Assembly: GCA_018666295.1 (NCBI GenBank)
Contig: JABIZW010000152.1
Location: 1-41,317, forward strand
From: Halieaceae bacterium
GTDB lineage: Bacteria; Pseudomonadota; Gammaproteobacteria; Pseudomonadales; Halieaceae
DNA length: 41,317 nt
Reading direction: 5' to 3'
Shown here: in pieces, positions 1-8,096 of the stretch
Layout of the letters: every line of letters starts with the position of its first letter
How positions within the stretch are numbered: the stretch's first letter is position 1
The notes under the pieces: model-generated
The model's database searches: none
The model's input: the letters and a program-made list of their open reading frames with translations, nothing else
What the model was told of the DNA's origin: nothing
Program-made: the position numbers and the translations under genes

Positions 1-1250
1 ACAAGGCCCGGCACCAATCGCATTTTGCGCTCGTCGGAAAAATTCAGATAGGACTGGTAGAGGCTCGTCCTAACAATCACCAAGTCATTTTTTTGGTCGA
101 TAGCAATAAATTGGCCGTCAAATCCAGAGGTGTGGATTACCCTGTTGACGCACTCACCGTCGTCATTTGTTTCAGCGCAAAAGCTCCAGAACTGCTTGTC
201 GTAAAAGCTGCTCATGGCGGTGACACTAGCGATATAGTTCGAGTAGTACCTACCGCTCTCTAGTTCCAATGCACCCAATTGAATGAGATATCCAAATTTG
301 GCGAAGTCCCGCGCCGTCGAGTCAAGGCAGCAGTAGGTCAGATAATTGCCGTTGGATTGACCACCTTCAACATTGTCTCGCCACCAAAATGCGTCGATGT
401 TGAGCGGCTCAAACAGTTCCGCCTCTGCAAAAATACCGGGATCCTGCCCCGTCGCGCGGTATAGAATTTCCCCAAGGACTTGGGTGTCGCAGTTGGCGTA
501 GAGAAACTCACCCGCCCGGTAAGTGCCGCCGCTTACCCAGGGATAGGACGCCCCATCGCGAGCTAAGGGCCGGTGTATACAGGCAGACATCTGATCTTGA
601 GCGAATACAATATTTCCCCCGGCAGCACCGTCGCTTTCATTCTGGCACTCGCCGGCACTACCCGTTTCCGAAATGAAGCAAATAGGGACTAACCCCGATC
701 GCATGTCCAATAGTTGCTCAATGGTAATACTCGACCGTTCGTCCGATTGCCACTCTGTAATGAAATCAGAGGCCGGTTGGCTAGTGCCGTTTATCAGCCC
801 TTTTTCAATGGCAATACCAATGAGAATGCTGGTGAACGATTTTGCGGTTGACCACGAGGTGACGAGGCTGTCTCGGTCTCTGCTCCCGAAATCATTTTGC
901 CAAAATGCTGGGTCTTGCGCGGTAGGCGTCGAGGACAGCGACGTTATGGTGGCGACTTCACCTTCGGCGATACCGCGATACCGCTCGTCGACCAACTTGC
1001 CGGCTTTTACGACGAGTACGGCTTGCGTGAATGATCCGTCAGCCATCGCATAACCAAACGCCTCCTCTAAGGCGGCAGCGTTAAATCCGGCATCCGCGGG
1101 CGACTGCGTTTCCCACGTCGCCGGGTGTGGCGACTCGAATACAGGCGGCTGTGCAATCGGGGCGGGCGGTGTGATGCTTGAACCACCACCGCCGCCTCCA
1201 CAGGCAGTACAAAGGAGTGACAGTAAGAATACAAAAGCGGGTGTTTTCAT
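1..1250 (-). CDS. Serine hydrolase of the beta-lactamase/PBP class C family, lipoprotein (3' end cut by window edge)
   Basis: The frame is open from an ATG at 1250 to the left edge, giving 416 visible residues and no stop. The N-terminus is a lipoprotein-like signal peptide: a hydrophobic stretch, then Cys-Thr-Ala-Cys with Cys17 the likely lipidated residue, followed by a run of six glycines and a proline-rich linker. The three motifs of the serine beta-lactamase fold are visible: Ser134-Thr-Ala-Lys137 (nucleophile and base), Tyr251-Ala-Asn253, and His373-Thr-Ser-Gly. This family includes esterases, D-aminopeptidases and 6-aminohexanoate-dimer hydrolase-like enzymes; the substrate cannot be read from sequence. 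Several cysteine pairs in the body fit disulfides in an exported protein. It lies 78 bases downstream of the acyl-CoA synthetase on the same strand and may be co-transcribed. Confidence 0.85.
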   Translation of the reverse strand, partial: MKTPAFVFLLSLLCTACGGGGGGSSITPPAPIAQPPVFESPHPATWETQSPADAGFNAAALEEAFGYAMADGSFTQAVLVVKAGKLVDERYRGIAEGEVATITSLSSTPTAQDPAFWQNDFGSRDRDSLVTSWSTAKSFTSILIGIAIEKGLINGTSQPASDFITEWQSDERSSITIEQLLDMRSGLVPICFISETGSAGECQNESDGAAGGNIVFAQDQMSACIHRPLARDGASYPWVSGGTYRAGEFLYANCDTQVLGEILYRATGQDPGIFAEAELFEPLNIDAFWWRDNVEGGQSNGNYLTYCCLDSTARDFAKFGYLIQLGALELESGRYYSNYIASVTAMSSFYDKQFWSFCAETNDDGECVNRVIHTSGFDGQFIAIDQKNDLVIVRTSLYQSYLNFSDERKMRLVPGL

Positions 1251-1284
1251 AGAGACTCTCTTGCGACTTGGCCGTATTGCGCAT

Positions 1285-1301
1285 CCGGGGGGAAGCCCCG
1301 G
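1285..1301. repeat. GC-rich inverted repeat between two minus-strand genes
   Basis: A 6-base stem (ccgggg / ccccgg) with a 5-base loop lies in the 78-base gap between the acyl-CoA synthetase and the serine hydrolase. On the minus strand no T-tract follows, so it is not a canonical terminator. It could slow transcription or stabilise an RNA end. Confidence 0.3.
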
Positions 1302-1328
1302 TCGCTCGAAGACCTTACTTTTACGCGT

Positions 1329-2954
1329 CTACTGATGCATTTCCGCCGTAGCCTTCGCCCACTTATAGTCGGCTTTACCGTTTGGCGCTCGCTGAACCAC
1401 ATCGACAAGGATAGATTGCTTAGGGGCCTTATAGCTTGCCAGCTGAGTTCGCACGTGCTCTCGGAGCCCATCGTCGCCAATGGCAGCGGTGTGGGCTTTT
1501 TGTGAATACACTGCGACCACTCGATTGCCCAATCGCTCGTCGGGCAGCCCTACGACTAGACAATCTTCAACGTCCGCATGGCGTTTAATCGCTTCTTCGA
1601 CCTCTTCGGTAAAGACTTTCTCCCCGCCCGTATTGATGCACTGAGACCCTCGCCCCAGCAGGGTGATGGAACCATCGGCTTCGACCGTGGCGTAATCGCC
1701 TGGGAACGAGTATCGAATGCCATTGACCACTCGAAAGGTGCGTGCTGACTTTTCCTCGTCCTTATAATAACCGCGTGGGACGATACCTGCGGTGGCGACC
1801 ATCCCCATCTCTCCGGACCCGGGTTTAACCGGTTCATCGTCCTCGTTGAGGACTTTTACGTAGTCGGCCACCATGAATTTCGCAGTTTTGGCGGCGCCTT
1901 CGCGCGTGCTGATCGACCCGCCCATAGAACCCTCTGTGGAGCCCATAATATCGTTGAGAATCATGTCATGGTGTCTGAGCAAGCCCTCTTTGATTTCAGA
2001 AGACCACATGACGCCCGAGGAGGCGATTTGGCCCAGGCAAGACAAGTCATAGGGTGTGCCTGCATCATGCGCCGCATCGAGCGCAGCAAGAATAGGGCGT
2101 GCAAACGCATCGCCAACAATCGTTAAATCGGTGACCTGGTTATCGATAACGCATTGAATCAGTGCATCCGCATCGAGGTGGGAGGTTCGCTGCGTCACGA
2201 CGGTGCCGCCACAGTTCAGTGCCACCATCGTGCCGATCCACATTCCAGTTCCATGCATTTGCGGACAAGCAGGCAGGCTTCGATGCACCTTGTCCATTGC
2301 GGTAATCGTTCGTGTCGCTTCAATTAGATCGTCAACAGAGCTTGGGGGCGCCAATCCTCTAGAGGTGACACCGCCAATCGATAGCCAGTGAGCCAATGCA
2401 CCATTGTCATACATCACTCCCTTTGGCATCCCCGTTGTGCCGCCGGTGTAGAGCATGTAGCGGTCTTCGAATTTGCCAGGTGTAAAGGGGACTGGTGCCG
2501 AGGACGTAATCGCATCGTCATAATCGATCGCACCCTCTAACAGCGGCACTCCAGACTCGTCATCGACTTGGATATAGAGTTTTATATTGGGAAGACTTTC
2601 TCGAATTTCCCTGACTCGGGGTGCGAAGCTAGCGTGGTAAATAACGACCTGCGCGTCACTGTTATCGAGCAGATAGACGAGTTCTTCTGATCGATATCGA
2701 TAGTTCACATTGACCGGACATAGGGCGCTTTTGAAGCATCCAAAATGCGCTTCGGTGTACTCGTTACAATTGAGCATATACAAGCCGACTGATGCGCCAG
2801 AAGTCACCTTATGCGACTGAAATAGCCCTGCAAGCCGCGCAGCTCGGTCATTGAATTCTGACCAGGTTACGGTGTTGCCCTCGCAGATCAACGCGGGCCT
2901 ATCGGGGAATGCCTCCGACAGCGCGGTCCATACGTTATTGAAATGAAAATCCAT
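1329..2954 (-). CDS. AMP-forming acyl-CoA synthetase, FadD19-like
   Basis: This 541-residue enzyme of the ANL superfamily would activate a carboxylic acid to its acyl-CoA through an acyl-adenylate. The AMP-binding motif YTGGTTGMPKG lies at about residues 169-179. The A8 hinge region has GRGSQCINTGGEKV followed by EEVEEAIKRH, and the C-terminal catalytic lysine lies in PNGKADYKW near the end. The hinge wording resembles actinobacterial FadD19/FadD17-type synthetases that act on sterol side chains, but that is resemblance from memory and the true substrate may be another branched or fatty acid. Two adjacent ATGs exist at 2957 and 2954; the second has better spacing from the GGAG upstream. No beta-oxidation genes flank it. 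Confidence 0.9.
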   Translation of the reverse strand: MDFHFNNVWTALSEAFPDRPALICEGNTVTWSEFNDRAARLAGLFQSHKVTSGASVGLYMLNCNEYTEAHFGCFKSALCPVNVNYRYRSEELVYLLDNSDAQVVIYHASFAPRVREIRESLPNIKLYIQVDDESGVPLLEGAIDYDDAITSSAPVPFTPGKFEDRYMLYTGGTTGMPKGVMYDNGALAHWLSIGGVTSRGLAPPSSVDDLIEATRTITAMDKVHRSLPACPQMHGTGMWIGTMVALNCGGTVVTQRTSHLDADALIQCVIDNQVTDLTIVGDAFARPILAALDAAHDAGTPYDLSCLGQIASSGVMWSSEIKEGLLRHHDMILNDIMGSTEGSMGGSISTREGAAKTAKFMVADYVKVLNEDDEPVKPGSGEMGMVATAGIVPRGYYKDEEKSARTFRVVNGIRYSFPGDYATVEADGSITLLGRGSQCINTGGEKVFTEEVEEAIKRHADVEDCLVVGLPDERLGNRVVAVYSQKAHTAAIGDDGLREHVRTQLASYKAPKQSILVDVVQRAPNGKADYKWAKATAEMHQ

Positions 2955-3081
2955 CATTGCGCTCCGCTGAGTTTATTGTTGTTGAGCGGAACGGCGCTGC
3001 ATGTGACATCAAACACCGATCCACAGTAATCAGCGTCTCATGTGCAAGCATAAATTTCTAGACCGGATTTAGACGGGGGGG

Positions 3082-4815
3082 TTACGCCGAGAGCGAATCG
3101 ACAACCCTGACAGCACCTAGATTTGCGCCCTTGACGCGCACTTTTTTAAGGTGCTTCAAAATCTGCTTGGGCATGCCCTCAGGAAGATCTACGGTCGAGT
3201 AGTGCTCAAAGATATTAACCTTGCCAATAAACTGTCCTTCGATCCCGACTTCGTTAGCAACCGCGCCCATGATCTCTCGTGGTTTGACCCCTTTGTCCCG
3301 TCCTATAGCCAACCAGAATCGTTCCATGACGACGTCTGGATGGTCTTCGAGCGGCGTGGCACGTCCCAACTCTTTGGCGGTATAGGTCAGTGGCACCTTG
3401 CGCTCTTGTCCTTTCTTGTCTTTCGTCGGTGCGGGTGCTGTGTCCTTTGTGTGTCTGGAAACACCCGTCTCTGAAGTGGTTTTAGCCTTGTTCGGTTCGG
3501 CTGCCGGGTCGATTCCGTCAATCAACATAGTTGCAAGCGCCATCGAGATATCGCGATGCGTGTGGCCTTCGTTTATGAGTTGCTCAATCGCCTCATTAGC
3601 ACGTGGGTGAGCGGGGCGACTCATCCCTGACTTCAGTTGATCGATAAGCCGCGCGCGCGCCTTGGCATCAATGTCAGCAAGACTGGGCAACTCGATTTGC
3701 TGAATTTTTTGTTTGGTGACTCGCTCAATATTGCTGAGCATTCGCCGCTCTCTTGGAGCGACGAATAAAATGGCCTTTCCCTCACGCCCAGCACGGCCCG
3801 TGCGGCCTATACGATGAACATATGACTCTCGGTCAAAGGGAATGTCGTAGTTGATCACGTGGGTGATCCGTTCGACATCGAGTCCGCGCGCCGCCACATC
3901 GGTCGCGACAATAATATCGACGCGCCCTGATTTGAGTTGCTCGACCGTCTTAATTCGCGTTTTCTGATCAATGTCACCATTGAGTGGCGCGGCATTAAAG
4001 CCCCGCTGTCTCAACTGCTCAGCGATGGCCGACGTGCTCTCGCGTGTGCGGACGAAAACAATAACGCCTTGCGTATTCTCTACACCAAGGAATCGTGCCA
4101 GTGCGTCGAGTTTGTTTGTACCTTTGACCAGCCAATAGTACTGATCAATGTTGACGTTGGTCGTTGCACCAGAGGTGATGGCTATTTCAACGGGGTTGTC
4201 CAAATGTTCGCTGGCGATCTCTCTGATGCGCGGAGGCATGGTTGCAGAGAACAGGGCGACTCTTCGGCCTTTGGGTGTCTGGGCTAAAATTTGGTCGACA
4301 TCGTCAATAAAACCCATCCGAAGCATTTCGTCCGCTTCATCCAGAACGACTGTTTTAATCTGACTGAAATCGGCGCTGCCTCGCTTGAGGTGGTCTAAAA
4401 GCCGTCCTGGTGTGGCGACAACAATATGCACACCTTCTTTAAGACTCTTCAGTTGTTGCCGCATATCGTTGCCGCCGCAGAGTGTAACGACTCGGCAACC
4501 GGGTGATCCTTTCGCGTACGATCGAAACGCATCAGCAACTTGCATTGACAGCTCGCGCGTAGGGCACAACACCAATACCTGAGGGGCTCGGTTTTTGTAG
4601 TCGAGTAGTGCCAGCACAGGGAGGGCAAAGGCCGCAGTCTTTCCAGTTCCCGTCTGGGCAATACCTACAACGTCTCTCCCCTCCAGCAGTGCCGGTACGG
4701 TCTCGGCTTGAATCGGAGTGGCCTCTTCGTAACCTAAAACGCTGAGTGACTCGAGCAAAAATGTGGGTAGCCCGAGGCTGTCAAAAGCCACAGGATTGGT
4801 TGTGGTATCGGTCAT
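3082..4815 (-). CDS. deaD: ATP-dependent DEAD-box RNA helicase DeaD (CsdA)
   Basis: This 577-residue RNA helicase unwinds structured RNA; in E. coli DeaD acts in ribosome large-subunit assembly and cold adaptation. Visible motifs in order: Walker A AQTGTGKT at 53-60, PTREL at 85-89, DEAD at 159-162, SAT at 190-192 and HRIGRTGRAG at 334-343. After a charged low-complexity linker, the C-terminus (about 500-577) is a DbpA-type RNA-binding domain with IGRDKGVKPREIMGAVANE and EHYSTVDLPEGMP, which marks DeaD rather than RhlB or RhlE. The frame stays open upstream to 4917, but the ATG at 4815 gives the family N-terminus. E. coli DeaD is somewhat longer because of an RG-rich tail that is absent here. 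The gene is divergent from moaC. Confidence 0.95.
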   Translation of the reverse strand: MTDTTTNPVAFDSLGLPTFLLESLSVLGYEEATPIQAETVPALLEGRDVVGIAQTGTGKTAAFALPVLALLDYKNRAPQVLVLCPTRELSMQVADAFRSYAKGSPGCRVVTLCGGNDMRQQLKSLKEGVHIVVATPGRLLDHLKRGSADFSQIKTVVLDEADEMLRMGFIDDVDQILAQTPKGRRVALFSATMPPRIREIASEHLDNPVEIAITSGATTNVNIDQYYWLVKGTNKLDALARFLGVENTQGVIVFVRTRESTSAIAEQLRQRGFNAAPLNGDIDQKTRIKTVEQLKSGRVDIIVATDVAARGLDVERITHVINYDIPFDRESYVHRIGRTGRAGREGKAILFVAPRERRMLSNIERVTKQKIQQIELPSLADIDAKARARLIDQLKSGMSRPAHPRANEAIEQLINEGHTHRDISMALATMLIDGIDPAAEPNKAKTTSETGVSRHTKDTAPAPTKDKKGQERKVPLTYTAKELGRATPLEDHPDVVMERFWLAIGRDKGVKPREIMGAVANEVGIEGQFIGKVNIFEHYSTVDLPEGMPKQILKHLKKVRVKGANLGAVRVVDSLSA

Positions 4816-5102
4816 AGTCTGTGCACGGGTGGGGAAAGCGCGCAGAGTACGCGTTGTCTTGCGTCCATAAAAGGGAAATCCTGCCACTATCGTAAAAGGG
4901 TGGGCCCACGAGCGCACTAAGCAGAGGCCTCGATCGACCCGTTAAACGCGCCGAACGATTTGAGGCGCTACTGTGCCGACTAGCGCGTCCGTTGAGACGT
5001 CATCAATCAGTCACTGGGCTGTGCAGCAAAACACTGTCGTCGATACACAATGCCAGACTTATTGTAAGCTCTTAGCACTGCGCACCGTGATAGCATTACA
5101 CA
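4816..5102. other. Intergenic region between divergent deaD and moaC
   Basis: This 287-base gap must carry promoters for both directions. I see a 6-base inverted repeat gcgcta / tagcgc at 4965-4970 and 4981-4986 with a 10-base loop. An extended -10-like TGaTAGCAT ends at 5096, only a few bases before the moaC ATG, with no matching -35. The deaD side gives a leader that could be long, as cold-shock helicase mRNAs often have. I could not recognise a molybdenum-cofactor riboswitch by eye. Confidence 0.4.
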
Positions 5103-5597
5103 ATGAATACAGATCAGCCGTTGACACATTTAGACAGTCGGGGTGAAGCCCATATGGTAGACGTTGGAGACAAGGCCGTGACCTCCCGCGTCGCTGTCGC
5201 GCGCGCGCAGATCCGCATGAAACCCGAGACACTCTCTGCAATTTCGGCAAGTGAGCTGTCCAAGGGAGACGCATTTGCGACGGCGCGAATTGCCGCTATT
5301 CAAGCCGCCAAGAAGACGAGTGATTTGATCCCACTATGCCATCCGTTACCCATTACTAAGGTTGCGGTTGAGCTGCGTGCTGACCTTGCGCTTCCGGGGA
5401 TTGTCATCGAGGTCACCTGTAAGGTGCGGGGGCAAACCGGTATTGAAATGGAAGCGCTTACAGCCGCGTCTGTTGCGGCGCTGACAATCTACGATATGGC
5501 AAAATCGATTGACCGCGGTATGGTGATCGAGGAGGTCATGTTGATCGAGAAGTCGGGTGGAAAAACAGGTGAGTGGCGAAGTGACGATCACGGTTAA
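5103..5597 (+). CDS. moaC: Cyclic pyranopterin monophosphate synthase MoaC
   Basis: MoaC converts the MoaA product, 3',8-cyclo-7,8-dihydro-GTP, to cyclic pyranopterin monophosphate in molybdenum cofactor synthesis. The 164-residue protein has the family's normal length and motifs: LTHLDSRGEAHMVDVGDK near the N-terminus, LIPLCHPLPI in the middle, GQTGIEMEALTA and YDMAKSIDRGM toward the C-terminus, which hold the active-site His, Glu, Asp and Lys. It is the first gene of a moaC-moaD-moaE-NUDIX run with overlapping ends, so the cluster is probably one transcript. moaA and moaB are not in the window. Confidence 0.97.
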   Translation: MNTDQPLTHLDSRGEAHMVDVGDKAVTSRVAVARAQIRMKPETLSAISASELSKGDAFATARIAAIQAAKKTSDLIPLCHPLPITKVAVELRADLALPGIVIEVTCKVRGQTGIEMEALTAASVAALTIYDMAKSIDRGMVIEEVMLIEKSGGKTGEWRSDDHG

Positions 5598-5835
5598 GTT
5601 TTTTTCTTTGATTCGTGAGGCCGTCGCGACTGAAGAGCTCGTCTTAGAGTGGTCTGAATCGCTTTCAACGGTCAAGCAAGTCAAAGCCGTCTTAAGCGAG
5701 CGCGGCGAGGCTTGGTCCACCGCATTGTCACATCCCAATCTAATACAAGCCGTCAACCAACGTGTCGTTTTCCCGGAAGAAAATCTTGCCGACGGCGACG
5801 AGCTGGCTTTTTTTCCACCCATGACTGGTGGGTGA
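5581..5835 (+). CDS. moaD: Molybdopterin synthase sulfur carrier subunit MoaD
   Basis: This small ubiquitin-fold protein carries a C-terminal thiocarboxylate that gives sulfur to the dithiolene of molybdopterin. It ends in FFPPMTGG; the Gly-Gly tail is what MoeB adenylates. I place the start at the GTG at 5581, giving VTITVKFF, which matches the usual MoaD beginning (84 residues). An ATG at 5557 would add eight residues. Either choice overlaps the end of moaC, so translation is likely coupled. The moaE ATG follows the stop by one base. Confidence 0.93.
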   Translation: MTITVKFFSLIREAVATEELVLEWSESLSTVKQVKAVLSERGEAWSTALSHPNLIQAVNQRVVFPEENLADGDELAFFPPMTGG

Positions 5836-5836
5836 G

Positions 5837-6301
5837 ATGAGGGCTGTGGTAACCGACCTGCTGATCGATCCGGGGCAATTGGCTTCTGAGTTCTATGCGA
5901 GGCACCCGCATGCAGCGGTCACCACCTTTGTCGGCTTCGTTCGCGATTTTAGTAAGACGAGCCAGGTCGAGGATTTGTTTCTTGAGTGTTATGTCGAAAT
6001 GGCCAGTAAAGTGCTGACTGAGTTGGGCGAGGCGGCCGCGTCGCGGTTTGGCTTAAAGGCTTGGCATATTGTTCATCGTTTTGGAACATTGCCTGTCGAA
6101 GATCCCATTGTGTTTGTTGCCACCAGTGCTGACCATCGTGCAGAAGCATTTAGTGCGTGCGAGTTTATTATGGACGTATTAAAGACCGATGCTCCGTTTT
6201 GGAAGCGAGAGCGGTTTGACGACGGGGTTGTGTGGGTTACGGTGAAGGGTTCGGATAAGGCCCGCCGCGTTCGCTGGGTTGATAAGGATAAAGCGCCATG
6301 A
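5837..6301 (+). CDS. moaE: Molybdopterin synthase catalytic subunit MoaE
   Basis: MoaE binds cyclic pyranopterin monophosphate and, with MoaD thiocarboxylate, forms molybdopterin. The 154-residue protein has the family signatures TTFVGFVRD, an HRFG segment, and TDAPFWKRE, whose lysine belongs to the active site. The ATG at 5837 is one base past the moaD stop; a GTG at 5828 is in frame but would overlap moaD. The stop shares ATGA with the start of the downstream NUDIX gene. Confidence 0.95.
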   Translation: MRAVVTDLLIDPGQLASEFYARHPHAAVTTFVGFVRDFSKTSQVEDLFLECYVEMASKVLTELGEAAASRFGLKAWHIVHRFGTLPVEDPIVFVATSADHRAEAFSACEFIMDVLKTDAPFWKRERFDDGVVWVTVKGSDKARRVRWVDKDKAP

Positions 6302-6846
6302 AGTACTGCTCCAAATGCGCGCACGAGACGGTGCGAGAGATTCCTGAGGGTGAAGACCGAGAGCGTGACGTGTGTCCGGCGTGCAAGGAGATTTTCTACG
6401 TCAATCCGAAGGTGATTGTAGGGTGCATTCCCACCATCGGTGACAAAGTTCTGTTGTGCAAGCGTGCGATCGAGCCGCGTTATGGCAAATGGACCTTGCC
6501 CGCTGGGTTTATGGAAAACCGCGAAACCACCGAGGAAGGTGCTGCGCGTGAGACATGGGAAGAAGCAGAGGCACGGGCCGTCAACATGGCGCTCTATCGA
6601 ATATTTGACGTGCCGCACATTAGCCAGGTTTACGTATTTTATCGCTGTGACGTCCTTGACGAGAAGTTTGGTGCGGGCTCAGAGAGCTTGGAGAGCAAGC
6701 TTTACGCCGAGGATGAAATTCCGTGGGACGAGCTCGCCTTCCCCGTCGTTATTGAGATGCTTAGAGAGTTTTTTGAAGACCGTAAAACACAGGAATTTCC
6801 AGTCAGAAACAGCACAATTCGTTACCAGAAAAGGCGGGCGGGCTGA
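6298..6846 (+). CDS. NUDIX hydrolase with N-terminal zinc ribbon
   Basis: This 182-residue protein has a four-cysteine zinc ribbon at the N-terminus (Cys4, Cys7, Cys26, Cys29) and then a NUDIX domain. The NUDIX box starts at Gly70 with Glu76, Arg84-Glu85 and Glu88-Glu89 in the expected spacing; the late glycine of the box is Glu91. NUDIX enzymes cleave nucleoside diphosphates linked to another group. Zinc-ribbon members include NudC-like and FAD or ADP-ribose pyrophosphatase types, and the substrate cannot be fixed here. It overlaps the moaE stop by ATGA, so it is probably translated with the molybdopterin genes, but no functional link is shown by sequence. Confidence 0.9.
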   Translation: MKYCSKCAHETVREIPEGEDRERDVCPACKEIFYVNPKVIVGCIPTIGDKVLLCKRAIEPRYGKWTLPAGFMENRETTEEGAARETWEEAEARAVNMALYRIFDVPHISQVYVFYRCDVLDEKFGAGSESLESKLYAEDEIPWDELAFPVVIEMLREFFEDRKTQEFPVRNSTIRYQKRRAG

Positions 6847-6915
6847 CCGGCTCTGACTCGCCTGTAATAAAGGGACGCCCTACACTTCACTAACAACACG
6901 GTAGAGGATTTTAAT

Positions 6916-7392
6916 ATGGCACTTCTCACGATAGACATCGCAGCACCAGCTTTCACACTCATGGATAATCACGCGAACGCGGTGTCGCTTGCTGACTATC
7001 AGGGCGCGAAAAATGTGCTGGTGTATTTTTATCCAAAAGCCATGACGCCTGGATGCACGGTTCAAGCGCAAGGATTGAGAGACAGTGCCAAGCAATTGGC
7101 CTCTCACGATACTGTTGTTTTTGGGATCAGCCCAGACCCGGTCAAGCGGTTAGCAAAGTTTGTTGAGCGCGATGAGCTCAACTTTCAATTGTTGAGCGAC
7201 GAGGATCACGCAGTGGCAGATGCCTATGGCGCATGGGGACCCAAGAAGTTTATGGGTCGTGAATACGACGGAATTCTTCGGACCAGCTACCTGATCGACA
7301 AACAAGGTGTACTGCGGCACATTTTCGACAAGTTTAAGACGAAAGATCACCACGAAGTGGTTCTGCATAAGATGGCGGAGCTTGGTTTGTGA
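6916..7392 (+). CDS. bcp: Peroxiredoxin of the Bcp/PrxQ family, single-cysteine form
   Basis: This thiol peroxidase, 158 residues, reduces H2O2 and organic hydroperoxides. The peroxidatic Cys47 sits in PKAMTPGCTVQAQGLRD and is flanked by the conserved Pro and Thr. In E. coli Bcp a resolving cysteine lies five residues later; here that position is Gln52, and Cys47 is the only cysteine in the whole protein. It must therefore be recycled by an outside thiol. The remainder (LLSDEDHAVADAYGAWG, FMGREYDGI) is typical. SD agagga lies before the ATG. The stop overlaps the GTG of the downstream glutathione transferase-like gene. Confidence 0.95.
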   Translation: MALLTIDIAAPAFTLMDNHANAVSLADYQGAKNVLVYFYPKAMTPGCTVQAQGLRDSAKQLASHDTVVFGISPDPVKRLAKFVERDELNFQLLSDEDHAVADAYGAWGPKKFMGREYDGILRTSYLIDKQGVLRHIFDKFKTKDHHEVVLHKMAELGL

Positions 7393-8090
7393 TTGATCTG
7401 TTTACCTCGCCCACACCCAATGGACATAAGGTTTCGATCGCGTTAGAAGAGATGGGGTTGGACTATGAGTTCCAGACCATTGACCTGCGTTCGGGCGAGC
7501 AAAAGCGAGAGCCGTTTTTAACGCACTCACCCAACGGGCGAATTCCCGCAATTTATGACAGGGATTTTGACCTGTCGATCTTTGAGTCAGGTGCCATCAT
7601 GATGCACCTCGCGGAAAAAAGTGGGAAATTCCTCCCGACTGACGTCGTTGGGCGATCGCGCGTCATTCAGTGGCTTATGTTTCAGATGGGCGGTGTTGGA
7701 CCTATGATGGGGCAGGCGAATGTTTTTTTTCGCTATTTCCCAGAGACATTACAGCCGGCAATTGACCGCTATCAGAGCGAAGGGCGCCGACTGTTTGAGG
7801 TGCTCGATACACAGTTGAGCAAGACGGAGTACCTTGCCGGCGATTACAGCATTGCTGACATGGCGAACTGGGCGTGGGTGCGAACACACCGCTGGAGCGG
7901 AATAGAAATTGACGGTCTTGAACATCTTCAACGTTGGCACAAGGCCATAAAGCAGCGACCCGCTGCGGAAAAAGGACTGGCTATTCCTGTTGATTTGCGG
8001 TTGTTGCGTGACGGCAATGAGGACTCTGAGGAGACGAAAGACTTCATTAAGGGCGCCCAAACGATGGTTCAGGGTGTGAAAAAGGACTGA
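7389..8090 (+). CDS. Glutathione S-transferase-like disulfide reductase, YfcG/YghU (nu) type
   Basis: The 233-residue protein begins IDLFTSPTPNGHKVS, matching the YfcG family, with Thr9 and Asn11 at the glutathione-binding positions and no N-terminal catalytic Ser, Cys or Tyr of other GST classes. FESGAIMMHLAEKSGKF closes the thioredoxin-like domain and the helical domain follows. Nu-class enzymes bind two glutathiones and reduce small disulfides. The GTG start overlaps the bcp stop (GTGA), so the two are probably co-translated. xthA follows after a 6-base gap. The C-terminal extension after about residue 205 is charged. Confidence 0.9.
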   Translation: MIDLFTSPTPNGHKVSIALEEMGLDYEFQTIDLRSGEQKREPFLTHSPNGRIPAIYDRDFDLSIFESGAIMMHLAEKSGKFLPTDVVGRSRVIQWLMFQMGGVGPMMGQANVFFRYFPETLQPAIDRYQSEGRRLFEVLDTQLSKTEYLAGDYSIADMANWAWVRTHRWSGIEIDGLEHLQRWHKAIKQRPAAEKGLAIPVDLRLLRDGNEDSEETKDFIKGAQTMVQGVKKD

Positions 8091-8096
8091 GAAACG

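Noticed and set aside
673..1053. Plus-strand open frame of 126 codons
   Set aside because: It lies wholly inside the minus-strand serine hydrolase, which carries all three catalytic motifs; the plus-strand translation has no recognisable domain.
4816..4917. 34-residue N-terminal extension of DeaD
   Set aside because: The frame is open by chance; the ATG at 4815 gives the normal family N-terminus.
5346..5822. Minus-strand open frame of 158 codons opposite moaC and moaD
   Set aside because: It is antisense to two well-conserved genes and its translation shows no domain or plausible start context.
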